A stretch of DNA of 64,000 bases from positions 12,790,501-12,854,500 of the forward strand of contig JAYKKI010000032.1 of NCBI GenBank assembly GCA_039881145.1. Direction: 5' to 3'. Of this stretch, positions 22,169 through 33,011 are shown piece by piece. Source of the stretch: Druceiella hillmani. Its lineage: Eukaryota > Arthropoda > Insecta > Lepidoptera > Hepialidae. Position 1 is the first letter of the stretch. Each line of letters starts with the position of its first letter. Under the pieces are notes generated by a model. The model ran no database searches, was not told the origin of the DNA, and was given only the letters and a program-made list of their open reading frames with translations. Position numbers and translations under genes: made by a program.

Positions 22169-24100
22169 AAAGACCGTATATCATAATTCTCATCCGATAT
22201 TTAGTCGACGAGGTCGTTTCTTTCTACAAGGCCGTCTCTGCTCTAGAAAACTGATCTGTCTTATAATAGTACAGTATCTGTAGCATACCGACTTCATTGT
22301 GAATTGTTTAAGTACCATGGAAATTAAGAAACTAATTATTCATTCACCTCATGAAAACTATTATTTATTAAAATCCTATGTAATAGGAAGAAATCAAATA
22401 GTTGATCAAGTTTTCTTTGAAAAATATTTTTTTATGATTTACACGGTATCCGCTGTAATACCTGTCAATATCTACTGTATTTAATATGATCAACCCTATC
22501 ATTTGTAGTAAATTGGAAACGAATACGGTCAGTTGGTCTTTATATGAGACAAAAAATATTATCCCAAATATTTTCCAACATGACGAATTTTGGAAAAATA
22601 AAAAAAAAACGATTCGTAAGTGCAAGCAATATATGAAATGGTGGATATCTTCTCACTAAAGTATAACAATTTCAAACAAAAATATCAAGTTCAAACCATC
22701 CATCTATTTGTTTTCAATGTAACTAAGCAATATTTTAAATAAACGCAGTGCCTGATCCCATTTAGTCCTCACTTATAAGACGGTCACATACGGCTAAGTA
22801 TATAAAATAATATCAATAAAAACGTTTGTTTGCTAGTGAAGGCCTTGCTTAACTCAGTATTACCATCAAATGGAAACTTTGTTATGTTGTCGGATATACA
22901 CCACGCTAAGGTTCCGTTGCAGTTGAAGTTTGCACATGTACAATCGTGGTCATTTCGTGATAACTAAATAGTGCCTTCTAAACATACCTACCGTAGGTTT
23001 CAAATCATACCGTTATACCTATATTTATTTCCTTTTCTATAAAAAGATATTTTTTTATAAAAAGGCATAATGAAACATGAGAGGTTAAAGGAGACAGGCG
23101 AAAATGGACCTAGGGTTAGGTAAAAAACACGATTTCTCATTTGTTTGATTGAAGATTTAAATAAAATTTGAGGGCGGGGGTAGCTCATATTTTAATTTTC
23201 TTTAATTAAGAGTGTTATTTCTATTGTTGCAGCACTTGAGCCCAACACTACATGTACTTATGCCAATATTTAAGATTTCTCGAACGTTTGAATGGAAAAT
23301 TAGAAGGAAGGGAGACATATATTACAAATCATTTTGGAGGCTTATGTCTGACGAACATTAATACTAAATTAAAAAATTCAGTACGACATAATTTAGATCA
23401 TTTTTAAAGACTTGGTCAACGACACCTCACTCGGAGGGGTACTCGAAATGATCAAAAACCAATACAAAAATGACCAACTTACATAAGCCTGCTACATACG
23501 CTCGGATAAACGATCATGATGAAATTATAACACTTCCTAGTTACTAGGGGATCCTGGAAACGCTACCACATCAACATGGATGGATTATTAACGTAACTTC
23601 TTTGACGAATTTAACGAAATGCAAAACATAATTTAAAGGTCATGAATTTGATACCATGGAATAAACTAAAGATAATTTATTTCATTCCTAATTTCCACGT
23701 GAGGGAAATTGCGGGTATCAGCTGGTAATAAATAAATTGTTTGGAAAACATACTTGTAAAAACATACTTATAAATTGTTTGGAATTCATATATTTACATA
23801 CACGACATTGGTACACCGATTACGAGCCTTTAAATAATTGTTTATCATAATTAAACTGCATTGGTTCCAATGCCGTTTATTATGCTCGAACTAGGGGAGT
23901 GGAATTAGAATAAAGACCGCTGATAATCCATTTTTTTTCATTAAATCAATCTGGATATGTATGCAGTTAGATACATTACAACTGACGTAAAATTAAGTAA
24001 ATTTTTATCAAACGTATGGATAAAAAAGTGTTTTTGATTTGAATTCAATAGACAACTTCTATTTTCTTTACTCCCTAAAATATAATCGGGGAAGAAAAAA
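22169..24100. other. Unassigned AT-rich DNA
   Basis: No repeat, RNA or gene recognised. Frames of 60-85 codons (22,077-22,283, 22,299-22,484 and 22,368-22,625) are on both strands and show no family features. Confidence 0.45.
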
Positions 24101-24104
24101 ACAT

Positions 24105-24178
24105 AAGGATCGAGATTCGAACTCTGTCCGTCGCTTTCCCTACGTAATCTAGTGCTTTACAGCTGCGCCAATGACTTT
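24105..24178 (-). mobile_element. tRNA-like sequence (SINE head or tRNA pseudogene)
   Basis: On the minus strand an A box TGGCGCAGCTG (24,160-24,170) fits the TRGYNNANNNG consensus and a B box GTTCGAATCTC (24,112-24,122) follows at tRNA-like spacing. The flanks do not form an acceptor stem and only the inner T-stem pairs hold, so a working tRNA is unlikely. It is either a decayed tRNA or the promoter of a SINE whose body I cannot recognise. Confidence 0.6.
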
Positions 24179-25200
24179 ATTAACTCGGCTCCTCTGTTCG
24201 GTCGCCTTAAATCCTAGCACCGAGTATACTCGAACATACTTGGCTTATCGTGGATATTCGTTGGCCACCGAAGCAAGCGTGATGCGCAAATTTTTCCCTT
24301 TAAAAAAACGCAAATTTCAATTTTTCCCCATCAAACATTTTTGGACAAAGTGAGCCAAAAGAAGGCTCACCTTTCTCATCTGTATTCAAAGAATCAGGTC
24401 ATTCGGTTAACAATTGCGACCTGGTATTGTTTGCGTATATACAAACTTATGCAAGTAAATACGAAACATAATCATCACGAAACAATAAGGGAATATTGTT
24501 TTTCATGGATGCTATCGTCGAAGGGTTGCATGACAATGTAGTAGACGTACAGTTAATTTTCATTTAATTTGAGCCATTTTAGGCCAAATCTCAATTTTAA
24601 AAATAAATCCAGATCTGAAATTGAAATCTTAAGCTCGTTGAGTAACCCCAATTTCCGGGCGAAGCTCGTTAAAGCGCATTGATGCCAGCACAAAGTAACG
24701 TTTATAAATTTTGTAATCAAGGGACATAAATTTAAATTAAATGATCGAAAAACGCTTATCGGTTATTGCAAATTCGTTCCCATCGATTCTTGTTGACCTA
24801 TCTCAAGTACTTATCTATAGTATAAAAAAATGCTTGCAACTCTAGCGGCATAAAGCAAGTTCTTGGTAACAGAATTTGCACGTTCGCATAGACAGTGCCG
24901 CAACTCTGAAATTACTGAATCGTTTTTTAGTAAACTAACAATGAACAATAGAAGCTATGATACTAAACATTCGCTATAATTGTTAAAATCCGATCACTGT
25001 CGGTTTGATAGTTTCTGAGATTGTTGATTCGTGCTTGTTATACTATAAAGAAAAGTATTAAATGTGGAATCATATCTATAATTTTCCTGTATACTTCTAT
25101 TAACGCTGGTTTTTTAATAAATTAACCATTAGCAGACATTTTCAATAATATATTATATAGAAATTAAAAATAAAAATGTGAACCGTCATCCGAAGCTAGG
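24179..25200. other. Unassigned AT-rich DNA
   Basis: Nothing recognisable; 24,176-24,290 is slightly GC-richer and could be part of the tRNA-like element's neighbourhood. Confidence 0.4.
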
Positions 25201-25202
25201 CA

Positions 25203-26068
25203 GATGTGAAACGTCAATTTTTTTTATATTGTGACATTTGTATTTGAACGAATTGAAAACGAAAAAACAAATATTCAGATAGTTGTTAATAATAAAATAT
25301 TAATTTAAGTTAATTGTTATTTTTTTAATTTTATTAATTCAATTTAATTATTGTAACTCGTATTTTAAATTTATAAACGCTTTTAAGATTTTAAAACAGT
25401 TTAATGCAATAAAGCGATATAAACGAGTAAAGTGATATGAGTTAGTAAACAAGAAACAATGCAGATACACTAACACATATGTAAAGTAGCGTGTGCATAG
25501 TGTAGTAGAGAGGAAAGCGTTAAATCGGAAACAGCCGACAAGACGCGAAGCTGGCTGACTTAAGTTCGAAAGAGCCGACAAGACGCGAAGCTGGCTGACT
25601 TAAGTTCGAAAGAGCCGACAAGACGCGAAGCTGGCTGACTTAAGTTCGAAAGAGCCGACAAGACGCGAATCTGGCTGACTTAAGTTCGAAAGAGCCGACA
25701 AGATGCGAAGCTGGCTGACTTAAGTTCGAAAGAGACGACAAGACGCGAAGCTGGCTGACTTAAATTCGAAAGAGCCGACAAGATGCGAAGCTGGCTGACT
25801 TAAGTTCGAAAGAGCCGACAAGACGCGAAGCTGGCTGACTTAAGTTCGAAAGAGCCGACAAGACGCGAAGCTGGCTGACTTAAGTTCGAAAGAGCCGACA
25901 AGACGCGAAGCTAGCTGAATTAAGTTCGAAAGAGCCGACAAGATGCGAAGCTGGCTGACTTAAGTTCGAAAGAGCCGACAAGACGCGAAGCCGGCCGATT
26001 GGCGCGTTGCGACGTCCCATCAGAACGGTTTAACTCCCATCTAAATGCGCCATTAGATGTTTCACATC
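25203..26068 (+). mobile_element. Interspersed element carrying a 12-unit 40-bp minisatellite
   Basis: The ends carry a short inverted repeat: GATGTGAAACGTC at 25,203-25,215 faces GATGTTTCACATC at 26,056-26,068. Inside, a unique part ('caatgcagatacactaacac', 'agtagcgtgtgcatagtg') leads into twelve near-identical 40-bp units (25,531-26,000) centred on 'gccgacaagacgcgaagc'. The same unique part and one to three units recur at 27,075 and, inverted, at 35,825-36,095; the latter also shares the 3' end. The element has no coding capacity. The GC-rich array contrasts strongly with the AT-rich background. Confidence 0.75.
25531..26000. repeat. 40-bp minisatellite, twelve units
   Basis: Unit start 'agccgacaagacgcgaagct' recurs every 40 bp from 25,533 to 25,973 with one or two changes per unit (for example 'agacgaca' at 25,733, 'gatgcgaag' in three units). 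Units are contiguous with no spacers, so this is not a CRISPR-type array. Confidence 0.97.
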
Positions 26069-26169
26069 AAAACGTCATTTATAGAATCCTCATAACTATA
26101 TTTTCCAAATGACATCTCACAGTATATGCGAAATAAAAGGAAAATTGTTTAGTACTTCATTTACCTTCA

Positions 26170-26173
<4 letters not shown>

Positions 26174-26252
<79 letters not shown>
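26174..26252. repeat. (TA)n microsatellite
   Basis: TA dinucleotides with one 'ttta' interruption. A Tyr-Ile repeat frame across it (26,109-26,333) is an artefact. Confidence 0.97.
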
Positions 26253-26254
<2 letters not shown>

Positions 26255-26419
26255 CACTTCCGGTGATTTCATTTTTATTCAAAACCAAATGAAACTACGT
26301 GACGTAGTATTATATCTAGGTTTCGTTGTATGACAACAATATCTTGGGGCAATTTGGAGACAATGATCGAGAATTTCAATAAAGTTAACGCCAAATATAT
26401 TCAATACTTCTAGTCTTGT

Positions 26420-27030
26420 TATAATTTCCTACGATACGATATCGTGTCGATTCCGATGCAATAAACGATAAACAATAGTGAACGGTCCGGAAGCTCTGCA
26501 CTTAAATAATAAGCTTTTACGCTCGTTGAATCTTATCAATGAACGAATATCTCGGTAGAGTTCAACACAACTGTCTATCACTTTAAAGTATAAACGCAGC
26601 TGGACTTAACTAATAAGCGTGTTGTAATAATACCGCATACATTTACTTTATGCGAACGCGCACGAAGTTATTTATGAACCGTATCATAATTACCGCATTC
26701 CTTTTCGCTCGACTCCAAATTGCTCTCACTTTCTTCCAATTCGATATTTCGTATCGGCGGGGGCCCCGTGCCGCGTCAAATCGCCACACCGCTCCGGCGG
26801 CTCATTATACAATCGTGCCTGAAGTACGATTAAATCGTAACACGATATTATGTATATTAGCCGACGACGACGCCTTGAATCGTATTACGCTCCGGCTTCC
26901 TAAACAGCGAAAAAAGTTACGCAAATGTTGACAAGTCATTATTATGGTCACTCCTACTGGCCATATAAAGAAGAGTTGGCGCGTCATTGTAATTTGTGAC
27001 TCAGTCGGACGATTGAGTGGGTATGGAGTC
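26420..27030. promoter_or_regulatory. Large higher-complexity island, candidate enhancer block
   Basis: About 600 bp with higher GC and few homopolymers between a TA microsatellite and an element copy. It contains Hox/Abd-B-like TTTATG and TTATTTATGA cores, a GATA-type 'cttatcaatg' and a GC-rich centre ('gcggcgg...' near 26,755-26,810). A 93-codon plus frame (26,650-26,931) and a 75-codon minus frame overlap with no recognisable product. I favour non-coding regulatory DNA, without proof. Confidence 0.25.
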
Positions 27031-27074
27031 ATTTAGATACATCTCCCGTCGGATAGGGATGTCGATGATTGTTG

Positions 27075-27252
27075 AGTGTTATAAACGAGTAAAGTTATAT
27101 GCGATAGTAAACAAGGAACAATGCAGATACACTAACACATATGTAAAGTAGCGTGTGCATAGTGTAGTAGATAGGAAAGCGTTAAATCGGAAAGAGCCGA
27201 CAAGACGCAAAGCTGGCTGAATTAAGTCCGAAAGAGCCGACAAGACGCGACG
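27075..27252 (+). mobile_element. Partial copy of the minisatellite-bearing element
   Basis: From 'ataaacgagtaaagttatat' to 'ccgacaagacgcgacg' it matches 25,410-25,570 almost base for base, but has fewer than two 40-bp units and stops abruptly at a TTTA repeat. Both ends of the full element are missing. Confidence 0.88.
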
Positions 27253-27477
27253 TATTTATTTATTTATGTAGGTAAACGCGCGGTATTAAAACGAACTTTT
27301 ACCAAAAATGCGTTTTAAATATTGTATAAATTGAATTAAAAATTTGTTATAGACAATATGAAGTATTATATTTGCCTGTCTGTATATTAATATGTATATA
27401 CGAGTAGGTTTTAGTATTGATATAACAAAATAGTAATTTCTATGCATATTTAAAGCTTTCAAAATAATGCAGTTTAC

Positions 27478-28152
27478 TTAACAGTTTGAGTGCCCGGGCG
27501 ATGGCGCTCGTCGGCACTCTTACTAAATTTCTAAAAGTCTTACTAAATTTGCCACGAGCGCGATGGCGCTCACGAAATTAGTTCCTTGTTTAGCGCGCGG
27601 TAGGGGATGTTGCTCGCACGCGTCGCTAATTTTTTATCTTTCTACGTGTTACATAAAGTTCAAATTATAATATTATTAGTAATTACAATATAAAAAGTAT
27701 TCAGGAAAAGAAAATTTTTACTGTCGGAATACGAAAATAATTCGAGTGAAAATGATAGTTTTTCAAGTTCTGAAGAAAGTGATAGTGGGAGTGACATTGT
27801 GGTGTGCTCACAATTTGGCGTAATGCAAATTTTGAATGATAGTGATAATAGTGACGATAACAAATATTTTGCTGATACGGAGGATGTACTGGACTGCGAA
27901 AATAATTGTGACCTTCATTTCAGTTTTTGTTATAATTTTTATTCACAATATATATTTCCATAATTTTCTTCGTATTTTATTATCCTTGTACAAGTTTTTA
28001 TTAAGAAAACACCGAAAAAATTATTAAAATTGGATAATTTTTGGAAGAGATACAGTGTTTTCGAGACAAGGGTAAATGACGTCAAAAACAAAAGATTTCT
28101 TTGGTATTTTTAAATATATATGAGTAAAAAACCATGGCACTAAAACGGTTAA
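27478..28152 (+). mobile_element. piggyBac-like non-autonomous element, copy 1
   Basis: Bounded by TTAA (27,478-27,481 and 28,149-28,152), the target duplicated by piggyBac elements. Termini are TTAACAGTTTGAGTGCC and, inverted, TTAACCGTTTTAGTGCC. Subterminal 'cgagcgcgatggcgctc' palindromes lie near the left end. The only coding part is an acidic 80-codon frame (next entry). The DDE catalytic region expected of a piggyBac transposase (about 550-600 residues) is absent, so the element is an internal-deletion derivative that needed help in trans. A second, longer copy is at 37,329-38,474 in opposite orientation. Confidence 0.85.
27721..27963 (+). pseudogene. Acidic N-terminal mini-ORF of the piggyBac-like element, start codon lost
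   Basis: The frame is open for 80 codons to TAA at 27,961-27,963. It is rich in Ser, Glu, Asp and Asn, with Ser-Gly-Ser-Asp-Ile-Val-Val and Ser-Gln-Phe-Gly-Val-Met-Gln-Ile as its most distinctive stretches. The first codon is CTG where the other copy (38,241, minus strand) has ATG. Serine/acid-rich N-termini are usual in piggyBac transposases, so this probably is the transposase N-terminus joined by deletion to a short C-terminal tail (Phe-Ser-Phe-Cys-Tyr ... Ile-Phe-Pro). No catalytic residues are present. Confidence 0.6.
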
Positions 28153-28679
28153 ATAATAAATAGTTGTACCTATTATATTTATATGATTTACTGATAGACA
28201 ATAGGATTTCTGTTTTTTTAATGTAATATGCCCCTACTAAATTTGTTAACAGTTTCTTTCCTGTTATAAAAATTTTATAAAAATAAAATTGGTCACTAAA
28301 TGGTCCTAATTTTTTTTTCAAGTTATGAAATGTAGAATCAATTGTAGTCGAATTATAAGCATTAATGTAATGGAGTTGAGTTATAAGGAGATGTTAAACA
28401 CGACTTGAATTCAATAAAAATATATAACTGACTAAAACTTTAATTTATATTTTGCCCTCATATTTTTTTATCTACACCAGAAATGTAATTGTTTTTAAAT
28501 TATTTAATATAATCCTATTTTTTCAAAATCACTTTCAAAAGCAGTAGTTATTACCATTTTTTCTTCAAATATTTCTAATTGAAAAATCGTTAATGATTAA
28601 AAAAATTAACGTAGGAATGTTACAACAGCAACTAGCCTAGTGACAACCCTAAGCGAACCTGGCAATATTATTGTAAGCT
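28153..28679. other. Unassigned AT-rich DNA
   Basis: Nothing recognisable. Confidence 0.4.
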
Positions 28680-29235
28680 GTGTTAGCGCGAAGAGCGAGA
28701 CGGGTATAGCAAGAGCGAGAGGTCCACTCCCCTGGCTCATTTGACAGTTGGCAAGTGCAGTTTGCGCGTTATTCGCTCGCCGAGCGTACGTATTTATGAG
28801 AAGCGTTGACGCCCGTACATAAGATTGTACTTCGCAAATATGATTCGTGTACTGAAATATTCAAAGACACACTTTTGACGTGGTTCTGAATAAATATATG
28901 GTTTTCAAAGTGCGAAACGTCGACGGAATATTGTGTGCCGTGCGTTGAGTAAAACGAAAAGTTTACTGCGAGGTGCTGCGTTACACGACAAATTTTCCGT
29001 TCCGTTTTCATAATTTCCTCTGTGGTTTGGTGGTGTTGAAATCGCGAGTGAGATCTGTGTTTGATTTTCGTTTATCGAACTCGTCAAACAGAGTTTCTAG
29101 TGGGTGGGCATTCGTTCTTTTGTATAAGTTTCGATTTATATTCTGATTAAGTTCATATTTGCAGTGCTGTGAATTTTGAGGAATATATTGAATCAATTCT
29201 TGAATTTACGCATTCGTCATTTCTTTTGATAAAGG
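28680..29235 (+). promoter_or_regulatory. Possible promoter and untranslated first exon
   Basis: GC and CpG rise at 28,680 ('gttagcgcgaagagcgagac', 'ttcgctcgccgagcgtacg') with an initiator-like GCAGTTTG at about 28,757, then 450 bp of intermediate composition with no ATG-initiated long plus frame, ending near a possible donor at 'gataaag|gttcg' (about 29,235). This looks like an insect promoter plus 5' untranslated exon. Minus-strand frames across it (28,769-29,196) are unrecognised. No TATA box is obvious. Low certainty. Confidence 0.25.
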
Positions 29236-30032
29236 TTCGTAACTTTTATTATTTTTATAGCACTTTTTGCATATTGAGGCAATTTTTTTGCTTTATTTAG
29301 TGTAATTTCATGAAAATATTTTTTAGAATTTTCCCTGTAGCTCTAATGTTAAAACGGAATACGAAATGGTAATTACGAATTTTTAAGTAACTTTCAGTAT
29401 AAGTAATCGCTACAACGAAGTAATAGATTTTGCATGCTTTGTTATGAAACTCAATGCAGGCGAATTTAGCGAACCGTTGTCTATGCAAGGCCATGTGGAT
29501 TTTTAGTATTACATAATTTGTTTATGTTTTTTTATGTTTCTTTCTCAACGAAACGAAACGGACGTAGATCATAATGTTTTTGCGTTATTATTTTTTTCAA
29601 AGCTTTGATGACTAGTTCAGTTGGAATTTTCGACCGTAAAATATTAAATTGTATTCATATAAATATGCAAAAAATGTGATAAACTCAGGCTGGTAATAGT
29701 TTATTATAATCATCAAAGAGTAGTGGTGTAATCTCACAGGGCCATGGGCATATTTTGTACTTGGAAAATATATTTTTCAGATGGAAAAGTGAAAAGTATA
29801 AAACTGGGCAAATTCGTTTACATTTAAATATGAAATTATTTCATTGCAGTTGGTTAGATAGATATTACTAAGTGTTACGTTGTATTTGCCTGTTCAGAGG
29901 ATAAAACAATAAAGGTTTGTTTTTGTCGTACATAGAATGAAGAATACGAGCTTCAAGAGTATGTCCTATGTGTGTAAACAAATATAGTAAAGCAAGATCC
30001 TATTATATTTCGATATAGAGTAAGAGAAACAA
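29236..30032. other. Unassigned AT-rich DNA
   Basis: Nothing recognisable. Confidence 0.4.
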
Positions 30033-30081
30033 TACTTTTTTAATATGCGTAAAAATTACTTTTACGCATATTAAAGAAGTA
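30033..30081. repeat. Hairpin, 22-bp arms, 5-nt loop
   Basis: 'taatatgcgtaaaa' and its complement form most of the arms (30,033-30,054 and 30,060-30,081), 21 of 22 positions pairing. An ACGC microsatellite follows immediately. Confidence 0.93.
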
Positions 30082-30084
30082 CAC

Positions 30085-30122
30085 AAGCACGCACGCACGC
30101 ACGCACGCGCGTACGCACGCAC
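30085..30122. repeat. (ACGC)n microsatellite
   Basis: 'acgcacgcacgcacgc' with one 'gcgtacgc' interruption. Confidence 0.95.
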
Positions 30123-30917
30123 ATATCATTCTGAAGTGTTATGAATACAATTAATAATTAGTGGAGGGTCGAGTCCAAAAATATTATTTCAGTTATTGTT
30201 ATAATAATTCATTTCGCTGTAAAATCAAAATAAATATGCAAGCGTGTTAAAGTATTCTGCGATCGTACGGAAACGTAACGAAAAGTATTTAAGATTATTT
30301 TCTTAGAATTCCGTAGGTCAAAAAAAAATGGTACGCCTATTTTTTTCTTCTGTATGTTTTCCACAGTCGACGTGCCCTGGTTTAATAGTAGGATAAAGCT
30401 GAAATATGAACAATTTATAAAGCTTATTATTTTAATAATAAAAACTTACAAATGTTTCCTGTGAATTCATTGTGGCTAAAGCATGGGAGCTTTTAAATTT
30501 AAAATAATTATTGCGAAATTTTAAATAACGCACTTTTCAATCTATTTTAAACGAATGCAAAAAATGGCTAACCTTCTCTCCTAAATTTTTACCATCTTTC
30601 TAATTTCAAATTAGGTAGAAATAAATAAAAAATAGTGTTGTTAGAAATATTATATAGTTGACTGAGAAACTCACGATGGCGCTTAAATTTATTTATGAAA
30701 ATAAACTGTTATGAATAAACATAATACATAGAACATTAATGTTATCAATTTATACTAAATGATAATGTCTATGTAAAACATGACACGATACTGAACCTTA
30801 AGAGCGTCTTATCTTTTTTTTGTATCGATGTATCGGGAAATCAATTCTCCAGCTGAGCAAGTACCTGTCGCATATAGCTGACAGTTTCTACTATAGCTTA
30901 TTGAACTATATGAGATA
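30123..30917. other. Unassigned AT-rich DNA
   Basis: Nothing recognisable; 30,800-31,060 has somewhat higher complexity. Confidence 0.35.
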
Positions 30918-30974
30918 ACAGTAGCTGGTTTAATGGAGCGCACCATTTCCTCCGCATTAAACTCCCGCTACTGT
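30918..30974. ncRNA. Imperfect hairpin, about 18-bp arms, 19-nt loop
   Basis: 'acagtagctggtttaatg' (30,918-30,935) pairs with 'cattaaactcccgctactgt' (30,955-30,974) except for a 2-nt bulge and two mismatches. Loop of 19 nt. Lies in a locally GC-richer patch. Shape is compatible with a small-RNA precursor but not specific. Confidence 0.3.
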
Positions 30975-31559
30975 GGGCAAACGGAAGTTGAGACTTTGCA
31001 GACGCCAACCGCTTTGCAAAAACAGACTTGTGTTGTATGCAGTTTTATCGATACCAAAGATGGTTAATTTTAATTGCATCATAGGTTATCGGTTCTAAGT
31101 CACATGTTTATAATTATTAGATTTTTTTAAATATAAGTGATATTTAAAAGCGCGTTCCTTGGGGAACCGTTTTTGGTTTTTTTTTAACATATGTGCAAGG
31201 ACTGTGAAAAATTGCCAATATTAAAAATAGGATTGTCTGAGTGGTAATTTTACTTTATTTATTTCCGTATATTCGTAGTTTATAATACGTGTTTCTTCCA
31301 GAATGAGGAGTATTTGTGATTTATCCCCCCACGAAGAAGCTTCATTGTAAGAAGAGATCTAACAAGTAACTTTTTCTAAAGAATTTATGAGGTTTATCAC
31401 AAAAGGAATTAAAAATGAATACAGAATGTAGTCTTATAACAATAAAGTACTTGGAAAAAAGAATCTCTATTGAGGGCAAATACCAAAATAACTATTGGAA
31501 TTAGCGAACTCAAAGTAACGATTGTATTTTTGTTATTCACTTCTTTTCCTGTGACGCGA
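30975..31559. other. Unassigned AT-rich DNA
   Basis: Nothing recognisable. Confidence 0.4.
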
Positions 31560-32290
31560 AAATAACGTAACTTAATAACTGTAAGTAAGTAAAATAAAAA
31601 TATCCTCATATACTTCTGGATTCTATTACACTACCTGAGCGAGTACGACTTCGTGATATTAAAATAGCTGGAATCGAATTGAAATGTTGGTCTTGCTATT
31701 TATCTTAAAATACGACTAAAACTGATGAAATGTTATTAAAAATAACGTAATAAAAAATAACGTAACTTAATAACTGTAAGTAAGTAAAATAAAAATATCC
31801 TCATATACTTCTGGATTCTATTACACTACCTGAGCGAGCACGACTTCGTGATATAAAAATAGCTGGAATCGAATTGAAATGTTGGTCTTGCTATTTATCT
31901 TAAAATACGACTAAAACTGATGAAATGTTATTAAAAATAACGTAACTTAATAACTGTAAGTAAGTAAAATAAAAATATCCTCATATACTTCTGGATTCTA
32001 TTACACTACCTGAGCGAGCACGACTTCGTGATATAAAAATAGCTGGAATCGAATTGAAATGTTGGTCTTGCTATTTATCTTAAAATACGACTAAAACTGA
32101 TGAAATGTTATTAAAAATAACGTAACTTAATAACTGTAAGTAAGTAAAATAAAAATATCCTCATATACTTCTGGATTCTATTACACTACCTGAGCGAGCA
32201 CGACTTCGTGATATAAAAATAGCTGGAATCGAATTGAAATGTTGGTCTTGCTATTTATCTTAAAATATGACTAAAACTGATGAAATATTA
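31560..32290. repeat. 180-bp satellite array, four copies
   Basis: 'cgtaacttaataactgtaag' at 31,566, 31,761, 31,941 and 32,121 (195, 180, 180 bp). The first interval has an extra 15 bp from a duplicated 'aaaaataacgtaa'. Units 2-4 are nearly identical ('gagcgagcacgacttcgtga'; unit 1 has 'gagtacg'), so they spread recently. Confidence 0.96.
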
Positions 32291-33011
32291 TTGAGAAATG
32301 AAATGTTTTTCAATCTCGTATCTTATAGAGAAAGAAAAGATTTACAAATCTATAACTAATAAACTTTTACGATTCTTACGAAGCTAACAGCTGGGCGACA
32401 TATTCAGATTTAAAAAAAAAGTTTTCTATGTGTACATGTATATTTAGCTTTATCGTATTTATTTGATTTGATTACAAGAATTCCCATCATTTCAGTGTCA
32501 GAAGGGAAGATCTTTTTGTTGATGGCATCTTCAATTTCAATATAAACTACTTAAGATCAAAGCGCACAACAAAATATGTTATTTGTGACAACTCCACGTA
32601 GAATGACATCCTACTAACAGAATCTTTGAGAACTGTTTCCAAAGAATCCTTGTTAACCTTGTTTATTTGTTTAAATACTGAATAACCTAATGTAATTTGC
32701 AAGTAATCATGGGAAAGTGGCGCGAGAAAATATCTTCAAATTATTGAGTACGACAATTTGTGTGCATTTGCAAGTAAAATTATATGTACTTTGTATTGAG
32801 GTACATAATACGTATATGATGTGGCAACTTTAAAGTTATATCAAAGCAATTTAGTTAAAATAAAGATGAGTTTTCTTGTCGCGTATATTAGATGAACGAG
32901 AGAAAGTAATATTTCCTGTGAAATTCAAATAAGTTAAGATAGCCTTCAGCATCTCGTAGTAAATAAATTGACGATGTAAGTAAATTACTTAAAACGTTTA
33001 TAGCTATATTT
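32291..33011. other. Unassigned AT-rich DNA
   Basis: Nothing recognisable. Confidence 0.4.

Noticed and set aside
24105..24178. A functional tRNA gene
   Set aside because: Boxes A and B are good, but acceptor and outer T-stem pairs are missing, so a SINE head or pseudogene is more likely.
25531..26000. Twelve regular 40-bp repeats, superficially CRISPR-like
   Set aside because: Units are directly contiguous with no variable spacers, and the context is eukaryotic mobile-element DNA.
31560..32290. The 180-bp array as centromeric satellite
   Set aside because: Only four copies, and lepidopteran chromosomes are generally holocentric; there is no evidence of centromere function.
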